Shown here: positions 1-6,446 of the stretch, one piece after another
How the letters are laid out: each line of letters opens with the position of its first letter
Numbering within the stretch: the stretch's first letter is position 1
From: CAJBLF01 sp964613015
Lineage (GTDB): Bacteria > Patescibacteriota > Gracilibacteria > Absconditabacterales > Absconditicoccaceae
DNA length: 13,018 bases
Reading direction: 5' to 3'
Assembly (NCBI GenBank): GCA_964613015.1
Contig: CAZTFP010000032.1
Span: 1-13,018 of the forward strand
Made by a program: the position numbers and the translations under genes
The notes under the pieces: model-generated
What the model saw: only the letters and a program-made list of their open reading frames with translations
Database searches by the model: none
What the model was told of the DNA's origin: nothing

Positions 1-55
1 GAGCGCCTGCCTGTGACGCAGGATGTCGCGAGTTCGAATCTCGTCAGCCGCCCCA
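1..55 (+). tRNA. tRNA-His (GUG), 5' end outside the window
   Basis: The 3' three quarters of a tRNA are visible. The D-stem 3' strand GAGC is at 1-4. The anticodon stem CCTGC/GCAGG (6-10, 18-22) closes a 7-nt loop with anticodon GTG at 13-15. The T arm contains TTCGAAT with stem GCGAG/CTCGT, and the acceptor strand CAGCCGC is at 45-51. The discriminator base at 52 is C, followed by encoded CCA (53-55). C73 is the bacterial tRNA-His identity base that pairs with G-1, so it independently supports the anticodon call. The 5' acceptor strand and most of the D arm lie before base 1. Confidence 0.93.
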
Positions 56-145
56 TTAAAAACAATCTACCCGTAATTAAGGAGTTGTTTACAAAAGTAA
101 GACTAAGAATTACCTATAAAATCTCTTTTATTAAATGGCTAAAAG

Positions 146-523
146 ATGGTAAGAATAAAAATCATAAAGAAAACCACTTTTGACAAAAAGAAAGAGACCA
201 TCATATCTGAAGTCTGAGAAAAAGAATTAGATGATGAAAAACTAATAAAGTTTGAAAAGAATCTAAGTTGAACTGTTAATAAACTATTAAAGAATAAAAA
301 AAATAATGTTGATGGTGTCCATTTTTTCAGAACGACCTGAGAAAAGAAAATCTATAATACTCAAGATTTTACAACCGATAAGACCGGGAAAGTTATTAAG
401 TTTTGATACAAATGAAAAACCTTTGAAAGCAGTCATAAACACTTAAAGGATGTAACAATTTCTTTCAGATGAACACCATCCGTTGATGACCCAACCTTAT
501 GACATTTCTTGATGAATAAATAA
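146..523 (+). CDS. hypothetical protein, 125 aa, first gene of the accessory island
   Basis: The frame is open for 125 codons with seven TGA codons read as Gly, and ends in TAA. An in-frame TAA at 140-142 directly before the ATG fixes the start. I do not recognise the family. The N-terminal third is Lys-rich and looks helical (MVRIKIIKK, then KELDDEKLIKFEKN). The C-terminal two thirds look like a small beta-rich domain with motifs FFRTTGEKKIYN, KFGYKGKTFESSHKH and SFRGTPSVDDPTLGHF. There is no signal peptide, TM segment or metal motif. No Shine-Dalgarno precedes it, but an ACCTATAAAA element at 112-121 matches one arm of the inverted repeat upstream of the DUF2958-like gene. It lies upstream of the methyltransferase and could be an accessory or regulatory gene of the restriction system, by context only. 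Confidence 0.72.
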
Positions 524-670
524 AGAGGCTGACGCAAACGTAATATATCATATAATTATAAAACATACAATACACATATACCTATTTGCATAATAGGCTA
601 TTTTCTTTCTTGATTTCAGAACTGCAAAACCATATATAAGACCAATGATGATTTATCTATAAAAAAACAG
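524..670 (+). promoter_or_regulatory. Intergenic control region of the methyltransferase gene
   Basis: A plausible promoter has -35 TTGATT (610-615), a 17-bp spacer and -10 TATATA (633-638), with the ATG at 671. The -35 lies inside a 15-bp sequence, TTTCTTTCTTGATTT (602-616), that recurs at 2825-2839 upstream of the DUF2958-like gene. Just before it is an inverted repeat, CCTATT (581-586) and AATAGG (592-597), separated by TGCAT. Including the flanking A it reads ACCTAT...ATAGG, related to the larger operator-like repeat at 2852-2877. Regulatory function is inferred. Confidence 0.5.
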
Positions 671-1597
671 ATGGCTTTGAAGATTATATCATTATTCAGT
701 GGGTGTGGATGAAAAGACTTTTGATTCATTTGAGGTTTTGATTTTTTATGAAAACATTATGCCAAAAACCCTTTTGAAATAGTGTGGGCTAATGATAATT
801 TTTTAGATGCGTGCAAAACCTATAGTCATAATATATCTGAGCATATTGTTTATGGAGATATAAAAGAGATAGACATTAAGAGCATTCCAGATGCAGACAT
901 CGTAATATGATGATTTCCTTGTCAGGATTTTAGTGTAGCAGGAAAAAGAAGATGACTTTCAGCTGATAGATGAAGACTTTTTCTTAATATGTTGGAAATT
1001 ATTAAACAGAAAAAACCCGTAGCATTTATAGCAGAAAACGTTAAGTGACTAATGAATATAGATAAGTGAGAGGTACTAAAACACATCATAAAAGAATTTT
1101 CCAGCGCCGGATATAACGTAAACTATTTTTTACTAAAGGCATCCGATTATGGTGTCCCACAAATAAGAGAAAGAGTTTTTATAGTGTGAATTCGTAAGGA
1201 TAAAAAATACTCATTTGAAGAACCAAAAAAAGTAGACAAAATTATAACGGCATACGAAGCAATTAACGATTTACGGAATAAAGAAGAAGATGGTACTATT
1301 CCAAATCACAATGAATACTCAAAAGCAAAAAAAAATAAATGACAATGAAATAGAGCGATTGATGCAAATAAGCCTGGACCAACAATAAGAGCAGAACATC
1401 ACGGAAATATAGAATTTCATTATAATTGAACAAGAAGACTAACTGTCAGAGAGTGTGCGAGAATTCAATCTTTCCCAGATGATTTTGTTTTTGTTGGGTC
1501 TGGAAGTTCAAATTATAAACAAATTTGAAATGCAGTCCCGCCGGTATTAGCACGACACGTAGCTAGGTCCCTAGCAAAGGGGTTATGACTTTTATAA
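671..1597 (+). CDS. DNA (cytosine-5-)-methyltransferase of a type II restriction-modification system
   Basis: This 308-aa enzyme would transfer a methyl group from S-adenosylmethionine to C5 of cytosine in a specific DNA site, protecting host DNA from the partner nuclease. The conserved motifs appear in order: motif I FSGCGG (residues 9-14), motif IV GGFPCQDFS (80-88) with catalytic Cys84, GRLF (101-104), motif VI ENV (122-124), motif VIII GVPQIRERVFIVG (161-173), then a short target-recognition region. Motif IX is RRLTVRECARIQSFPDDF and motif X is YKQIGNAVPP near the C-terminus. Sixteen TGA codons fall in frame, several exactly at invariant motif glycines (Gly14, Gly80, Gly81, Gly173 and that of QIGN), so UGA is Gly. 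The length suits a small C5 enzyme. It converges on the gene at 1592-2704, and the two stop codons share the palindrome TTATAA. The recognition site cannot be read from the sequence. Confidence 0.97.
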
Positions 1598-2704
1598 TGG
1601 GAAATATATTGCCTCTAAAGAATTTCATCTATCGTAATACATTTTAGCTTCAGGAGTTCAGTTAAACTGTCAATGCGAAAACCTCAATTCATTCCTAAGT
1701 AGTAGAGAATTATGAGTCTTTTTGTTCATTATCTCAGTATAAATGTTAAGTTGTGAGTTAGGAACACGATATGCTAATTTTTTAACTATTATATCCTCTG
1801 TAAAATCTTCCTTGCTAGGAACTTTATATATTTGAACTCAGCTTAGGGTAGTTTTTGCATAGTAGTATTCCTGGTTATAAATTTGTAAAAATCTTAATAG
1901 ATTATCATTAGTGACATTTAAATTTTCATTTATATAATTAACAAGATTCTCTCAAGCTACTTCAGAACATCTTTTTTTGAGAAGCAAATATCAATCATCA
2001 TTAGATAAATACTCACTTATTCGTTTCGAAAAAACTTGTTCTCTAATATCAGAAGTTGTTCCATTCTCAAACATATCTAAGGTGGCTTTTATTGGAATAC
2101 GTCAGATACTATTTCATCGACGTAATACTACATCCTTTCCCTTTGTATCTATATTTATATCAAGACCTTTATGTGTTTTTTTTCGTGGTCAATTAAGTGA
2201 GATGAATTTAATTAGTTGAAACCAGGCGTAATTAAACCGAGAAATATATTCTTCATTTGCAAATTTTTTAAAAATATGCATACCCCTACTCTTATCCTGA
2301 TTTGTGAGTAGATTTATAAGTTTATAAAGGCCCATATTTTCAAGTATAAAACTATCTTCTTTCAGAGAAAATCATTTTCAATCAATCTTTATATCTATGG
2401 GGTCGGCCTTTTGAGAATCAAATCCATATCGATTTACTTCAGGAACTTTTTTGATACTTAATTTATCTATTATGCTATAAGCCAAGGCAATCCCATTAGA
2501 AATAATTTTGTTCTGCTCATCGTCAAATCATTTTAAATCTAATATATTTGATGCTCTATGAATATCACTAGGAATTATTATCTCACAAGTTTCCCAAAAA
2601 TTAGATACAGAAAGTGTTGATGTATTGGGACGAATTTTTTGAAAAAAATGCCAAAGTCCGTAGATAACGCTAAGTTCCCTTAAATGAGTTTTTATATCTG
2701 CCAT
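1592..2704 (-). CDS. Probable type II restriction endonuclease
   Basis: This 370-aa frame is open with twelve TGA=Gly codons and stops in TAA. The best evidence for a restriction enzyme is its position, convergent with and overlapping the C5 methyltransferase by 6 bp. A PD-(D/E)XK-like signature is also present: Asp101/Asp104 in the segment ADPIDIKIDG, then SLKED at 113-117, resembling a D...(S/E)xK metal-binding core. An N-terminal helical region (1-80) precedes it. A long basic C-terminal part (about 160-370) includes NGPRKKTHKGLDI and RRGNSIGRIPIK and could contact DNA. There is no signal peptide or TM segment. I do not recognise a named restriction-enzyme subfamily. Its start, MADIKTHLRELSVIYG, lies across a 184-bp region divergent from the DUF2958-like gene. 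An alternative is another nuclease or accessory protein of the same system. Confidence 0.7.
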
Positions 2705-2824
2705 ATGTTTGTTCTAAATTAACTAAATTCTATTGTTATATAACTTATATATCTACTGGTGAATGACAATAAAAATTTAAATATAGTTTAATTCTTATTG
2801 ATAACGTATTGTTAGTTAAGAATC

Positions 2825-2860
2825 TTTCTTTCTTGATTTTAGCATATAGTCACCTATAAA
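2825..2860 (+). promoter_or_regulatory. Promoter of the DUF2958-like gene, with a shared 15-bp repeat
   Basis: TTGATT (2833-2838), a 16-bp spacer and TATAAA (2855-2860) form a good promoter, with a predicted start of transcription near 2867, about 22 nt before the ATG. The stretch 2825-2839 is an exact copy of 602-616 upstream of the methyltransferase, where it also supplies the -35 box. Confidence 0.55.
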
Positions 2861-2877
2861 ATAGTGGTTTTATAGGT
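2852..2877. promoter_or_regulatory. Operator-like perfect inverted repeat
   Basis: The arms ACCTATAAAA (2852-2861) and TTTTATAGGT (2868-2877) are perfect reverse complements around a 6-nt centre, TAGTGG. The repeat covers the proposed -10 box (2855-2860) and the start of transcription of the DUF2958-like gene, so a bound protein would block RNA polymerase. The left arm also occurs alone at 112-121. It could form an RNA hairpin, but it lacks a T-run, so an operator is the more likely reading. Confidence 0.5.
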
Positions 2878-2888
2878 TAATAACTACT

Positions 2889-3200
2889 ATGCCGCTATTA
2901 AATGAACAGCTTATTCAGAGATTTAAGGAGGTGTGAGAACAAATATCCACAAACAATCCACTTATACTTGCGAGGCTATATGTCCCTTGGAATGATTGGG
3001 AGTGGTTGGTTTCAGAATACTATCCAAAGGCGAATGCTTTTTATGGCTATGTGATTAATGATTGAATAGGTAAACGGAGCTATTTCAGCATACCAGAAGC
3101 AGAACGATTGAATGAATTTCAGATACAAAGAGACTTCCAATTCACGGAAGTTTTTTTTAATTATATAATACCGAAGACTCAGTATACTGGAGCAGTATAA
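2889..3200 (+). CDS. DUF2958-like protein, 103 aa
   Basis: This small soluble protein has two in-frame TGA=Gly codons. The pattern matches DUF2958 as I recall it: a short helix (MPLLNEQLIQRFKEVG), then PLILARLYVPWNDWEWLVSE (hydrophobic strand, P, W-x-W, E), then FYGYV, then SYFSIPEAERL, then IQRDFQFTE. DUF2958 proteins typically run v-K-F-f-P-x-x-W-T-W, F-G-Y-v, G-Y-F-S-L-x-E-L, E-R-D-x-x-F. The family is common on plasmids and mobile elements and has no established biochemical role. The 3' end overlaps the convergent HNH gene by 40 bp. Its promoter carries the same repeat as the methyltransferase promoter plus an overlapping inverted repeat. A terminator-like hairpin with eight Ts sits inside the coding sequence at 3133-3158. 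By analogy with the neighbouring pair it could counteract the HNH nuclease, but that is speculation. Confidence 0.72.
3133..3158 (+). terminator. Terminator-like hairpin inside the DUF2958-like coding sequence
   Basis: ACTTCC (3133-3138) and GGAAGT (3146-3151) form a 6-bp stem with loop AATTCAC, followed by T at 3151-3158. This is the usual intrinsic-terminator form, but it lies 40 bp before the stop codon at 3198. It may be chance, or it may act on transcripts of this gene. Confidence 0.4.
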
Positions 3201-4261
3201 TTCTTTTTTCATACAGAAGACTGGTCATTGGTCAAATTAAAAATCCCTCAAGTAAAGGGGTCAAACAAGTGTCAACATCAAAAGGTTTTGTTTTGTATAT
3301 CAAAATAAAGGTTTCAAATAGCTATTTTATATGTTATTGTTCAGAAGAAAGAAATCTCTGAATATATCGTATCATTCTCTTTGTAAAATACTATTTGATG
3401 TGCTACTACTCTCTTACCTTCGGTTTGGCTTTTATCTAAAATAGCCTTGTTTAAAATTTGAACATCTCCTCAGGGTTGTAAATCAAATTTTCACATACAA
3501 ATACCTCTAATTCTATCAAATGTGGATGTATATAAAAAGTTTCAGAGACCTTCTTGAAAGCAACAGTAAGAAAAATAATTAAAGGCTGTTTTAGCTATAA
3601 TTCTTAATGTAGATGAAGAAAATTTGACCTTGGAGTGTTGGTGTAAAACCCCATCTTCTTTAATTTTTTCTAATTTTTCAAACGCTACATTTGCTGGTTT
3701 GTAACCTATTCACAAATCATTCAATAGTTTGACTGCAATTGTGTGACTTTCTTCTCCTGTCGTATAAATACGTATATTATACTTACTAACACTTGATAAC
3801 AAAGATTTATATTTTTTAAATTTTTTTATGTTTTGTTGGTTGTTTTCTTTTTGGTCATATAAATTCAACAAATTTTGAAGTGGGAAAATATGAACAGTTT
3901 TCTCCTTAATTACAGCTATTTGGTCAATTCTTTTTATATTTCATTTTCAGTCAATAAAAGGAAACATTTGACTAAAAACATCACTTTTCAGACCCCATTC
4001 ATTGTTTATGTCTAAATTCTCCCTACCGATGATAACACAATTATTTTCAGATAAGTTCAACATTTGGCAAAAATATCATTCCATTGTCTCTTTTTTGAAA
4101 ATCGTTTCTAGAGAAGAAAAAATCGTGGAGTTGCATTTATCACAAACAATTCATTTACCCAATACAGGATTATTAGTAAATTTGCCAAACATTTGTGGTA
4201 TTACGTGTTCTCTTCAGGTAAATTCTGCTTCAACTCATAAACAGTAAATACATTTATTCAT
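3161..4261 (-). CDS. HNH endonuclease family protein
   Basis: This 366-aa frame has seventeen TGA=Gly codons. The N-terminus carries a zinc-bound HNH nuclease core: CIYC (residues 4-7), EHVIPQ with Glu18-His19, and VCDKCN with Cys40, Cys43 and Asn44. This matches the HNH_5 type (C-x2-C, E-H-x-I-P, C-x2-C-N). The remaining 320 residues form a large domain of unknown function, including a charged helical stretch near 140-160 (YDQKENNQQNIKKFKKYK) and a Gly-rich C-terminus with DPFTGGIF. No signal peptide or TM segment is seen, so it probably acts on DNA in the cytoplasm. Its 3' end overlaps the DUF2958-like gene by 40 bp in a convergent pair, next to a restriction-modification pair. This suggests phage or plasmid defence. 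It does not look like a group I intron homing enzyme, since no interrupted gene surrounds it. Confidence 0.85.
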
Positions 4262-4690
4262 ACTATACTTAAACAACGTTAAAACACCATTAAGACAACA
4301 AGCATTCTAACTAAAGCATTTGCTTTTTCAAAAGAGAAAATAATATGGTAATTATAGATATAAAACCATATTACATAAAAAAATAATTAAATGTATGCTT
4401 AACTATATTTGTTTACCTTAAATAAATCTTAAATGTATGTTAAATATATATTTTATTTTAAATTGCTATATCAAAATGAGGTAGTTGTTATGCCACTCAA
4501 AAATGTTCCTAAAATCTAGTATATAGTGTTTTTATATTAAAATATATACAGAAAGAACAAAATAAAAAACTACTTCCAAATTTTTTTTCCTATCAATAAC
4601 ATTAAATATATTTTTTAAGTGGAGACCATTAGATTTAAGATATCATAACAGTAATTATAGTTTTTTGTAATGGAAAATATAATGCGAAAT
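4262..4690. other. Non-coding AT-rich region
   Basis: No open frame of useful length was seen on either strand, even with TGA as sense. It contains an inverted repeat with 9-bp arms, TAATATGGT (4341-4349) and ACCATATTA (4365-4373), with no T-run. It also has two near-identical direct copies of TTAAATGTATG(C)TTAA, near 4388-4403 and 4429-4443. It marks the boundary between the nuclease island and the Rieske gene. No function is evident. Confidence 0.6.
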
Positions 4691-4692
4691 AA

Positions 4693-4720
4693 TTGACAAA
4701 AAATAACTATTGAATATTGT
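4693..4720 (+). promoter_or_regulatory. Promoter of the Rieske oxygenase gene
   Basis: A consensus -35 TTGACA (4693-4698), a 16-bp spacer and -10 TATTGT (4715-4720) predict an mRNA start near 4727, about 50 nt before the ATG. The leader contains a perfect 18-bp AT palindrome (4748-4765), possibly just compositional. Confidence 0.5.
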
Positions 4721-4776
4721 CATCAAACAAGCATATAGTATGAAGTAATATTTTTTAAAAAATATACATAGAAAAA

Positions 4777-5784
4777 ATGATTAGAAACCAACGATATATA
4801 GTTCTAGAATCCAAAGAAGTAAAAAATAAACCAATAAGTGTCATGAGAATGGGAGAAAAAATGGTATTTTGGCGCTGAAAGGAAGAAAAATTAAGTTGTT
4901 TTATAGATCTATGTTGTCATAGAAAAGTTGCATTGAGCCTAGGAAAAGTAACAGAAAATAATTGTTTACAATGTCCTTTTCATGGATTAGAATTTGATAG
5001 TAATGGAATATGTACCCTAATACCAGCCAACGGAAAAGCAAGTAAAATACCAAGTAGTTTTAGAGTTACAAAGTATCAGACATATGAAAAAGAATGATTC
5101 ATATGGATATTTTGGGGAGATAAAACTCCAGACACAACACCACATTTTTTTGATAATCTTGAATGACTAAACCATAGAACAATGAAAGATAATCGGGATA
5201 CTCATTATTCTCGTGCAATAGAAAATCAGCTTGATTGTGCTCATATTCCATTCATTCATAAAAATACCATTGGTCGTGGAAACAGGACATTGGTAAATGG
5301 TCCTCTTATTGAGCGAAAAACAGTTGATAAAATGTATATGTATGTATTTAATGCAATTGATAATTGAGAAACGCCAAAAAAACCAATTGAATTATGTCCA
5401 AGAGCAGATGATGAATTTAGATTAGAATTTATATTTCCCAATCTTTGGCAAAATCACATATCACCCAAAATGCGTATCTTAGTCGCATTTGTACCCATAG
5501 ACAATGAAAAAACGCTAATGTATTTAAGATTTTATCAAAGTTTTTTTAAACTTCCAATACTCCAAGAAGTGGTATTTTGGTTTTTTACCTATTTCAATAG
5601 AAAAGTTCTACACGAAGACAGAAGAGTTGTGAATACACACAATCCAAAGATAAGCCAACTTGGATGACACGAGCTACTTTTCCAAGCTGACATGCCTATT
5701 ATTGAATATCGCAAAAGACGCGAAGAGCTCCAAAAAGTAACATATACTAAAATATATTTTATAAATACTGAATCCAGCAAATAG
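4777..5784 (+). CDS. Rieske [2Fe-2S] non-haem iron oxygenase, oxygenase component
   Basis: This 335-aa protein should activate O2 at a mononuclear iron, taking electrons from its Rieske cluster. The N-terminal Rieske domain has Cys46-x-His48 and Cys66-x2-His69 (in CPFHG), the four cluster ligands. The catalytic domain has ENQLDCAHIPFIH with Asn150, Asp153, His156 and His161, the D-x2-H-x4-H iron-binding pattern. An Asp in the late segment FQADMP (about residue 310) could be the carboxylate ligand. The arrangement resembles ring-hydroxylating dioxygenase alpha subunits and the pheophorbide a oxygenase/vanillate demethylase group. The substrate is unknown, and no reductase or ferredoxin gene is nearby. 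Five TGA codons are in frame and the stop is TAG, the only TAG stop in the window. The gene is alone, with its own promoter and a terminator overlapping its stop. An O2-dependent enzyme is surprising in a reduced candidate-phylum genome. Confidence 0.92.
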
Positions 5785-5797
5785 CTGGATTCTTTCC
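5770..5797 (+). terminator. Intrinsic terminator overlapping the Rieske stop codon
   Basis: A perfect 9-bp stem GAATCCAGC (5770-5778) / GCTGGATTC (5784-5792) has a 5-nt loop and a short T-rich tail. The TAG stop codon (5782-5784) lies at the loop and 3' arm. Confidence 0.7.
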
Positions 5798-5801
5798 GAA
5801 T

Positions 5802-5829
5802 AAAAAAAACCGCTCATGAAAAGAACGGT
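5802..5829 (-). terminator. Intrinsic terminator of the AAW-motif protein gene
   Basis: On the minus strand, ACCGTTC and GAGCGGT pair over 7 bp (one G-U) around loop TTTTCAT, followed by eight Ts (the A-run at 5802-5809). It lies 20 bp beyond the stop at 5849. Confidence 0.75.
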
Positions 5830-5848
5830 CTAATGAAAATATATAGTA

Positions 5849-6289
5849 TTATTGTTCACTATTTTCAGAACTTGTATCTACATTTTGTACAAGCGATGTT
5901 CACTTACATAATTTTACTTCATTTTTATAAGTAAACCATGCAGCATCCCTAGAGGTATGTAAGGTGGATTTTAAATCAATCATAGATAGTTTATATGCTT
6001 TCCATGCAGCAGAGATAGCAGTTTTGATTTCCAACTTTGTAAGTTTGTCCCATGCAGCAAGAAGTGCAGTTTTTCTAGTAATCAAAGCAGTCAAGCTACC
6101 ACTTTGGTAATTAGTCAAAACAGAAATCAAGGTTGTTTCTCTTTTATCTACAGCAGTTTTGATACAAGTCACAACAGCACCAGAAAGATGTTGTCCATCA
6201 GGAATAAGGTTAGTGGTTTTAATTTCAGTAGCAATAGCAACGGCACCAAGGATTAATCAAATAACGGGTAATGCAAACAATTTTTTCAT
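5849..6289 (-). CDS. Small secreted helical protein with AAW motifs
   Basis: This 146-aa protein has an N-terminal signal peptide (MKKLFALPVIGLILGAVAIA, residues 1-20, with one Gly encoded by TGA), so it is exported. The mature part is predicted to be all-helical and contains three Ala-Ala-Trp motifs at 78-80, 94-96 and 116-118, each in a similar Lys/Ala/Thr helix (such as TALLAAWDKLTKL and TAISAAWKAYKL). Cys42 and Cys128 flank the repeats and could form a disulphide. The C-terminus is polar (SLVQNVDTSSENSEQ). I know of no assigned function. Similar short Ala-Trp helical proteins seem to occur in candidate-phylum genomes, from memory only. A second in-frame ATG lies 12 nt upstream at 6301; I chose 6289 because it gives a standard signal peptide. 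It is a single-gene unit with a clear promoter and terminator. Confidence 0.85.
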
Positions 6290-6333
6290 AAACGAAATCA
6301 TGAAAAAAGTAAAAAAGAGATAATGTGAGATAA

Positions 6334-6361
6334 AGTATAAAAAAATAGGAGAGTATTTCAA
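6334..6361 (-). promoter_or_regulatory. Promoter of the AAW-motif protein gene
   Basis: Read on the minus strand: -35 TTGAAA (6361-6356), a 16-bp spacer and -10 TATACT (6339-6334). The expected start of transcription is near 6327, giving a leader of about 38 nt. Confidence 0.65.
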
Positions 6362-6418
6362 GTCTTGTGTATATAGTGAATTTTAGCAGGATTTTGAACG
6401 TGAAAAACAGGGAGATAT

Positions 6419-6444
6419 AAAAAATATTTGTTTGTACCACAAAT
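6419..6444 (-). terminator. Weak intrinsic terminator after the CAP-domain gene
   Basis: On the minus strand, ATTTGT and ACAAAT form a 6-bp AT-rich stem with loop GGTACAA, followed by A and six Ts. It starts 3 bp after the stop codon at 6447, which supports it despite the weak stem. Confidence 0.5.
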
Positions 6445-6446
6445 TT

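Noticed and set aside
85..320. An open frame after AAGGAG (79-84) starting at TTG, overlapping the first island gene
   Set aside because: It has no ATG and ends within about 240 bp. The other frame is longer, starts at ATG and looks more protein-like, so this is probably a shadow.
1500..1600. CGA or CGG reassigned to Trp, as proposed for some relatives
   Set aside because: CGA encodes Arg plausibly in LARHVA of the methyltransferase and in NREGG of TilS. TGG is used normally for Trp.
671..4261. Reading the island genes as pseudogenes full of stops
   Set aside because: Every interruption is TGA. With TGA as Gly the motifs are intact and frames are clean, so the genes are whole.
4313..4335. 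AAAGC/GCTTT hairpin with a short T tail as a terminator
   Set aside because: The stem is only 5 bp, the tail is short, and no + strand gene ends nearby.
4340..4445. A CRISPR array or iteron origin in the AT-rich gap
   Set aside because: Only two short near-copies (about 15 bp) and one inverted repeat are present, with no regular spacing and no cas or rep gene.
4748..4765. 18-bp perfect palindrome in the Rieske leader as an operator
   Set aside because: It consists only of A and T (ATATTTTTT and its complement), easily produced by base composition.
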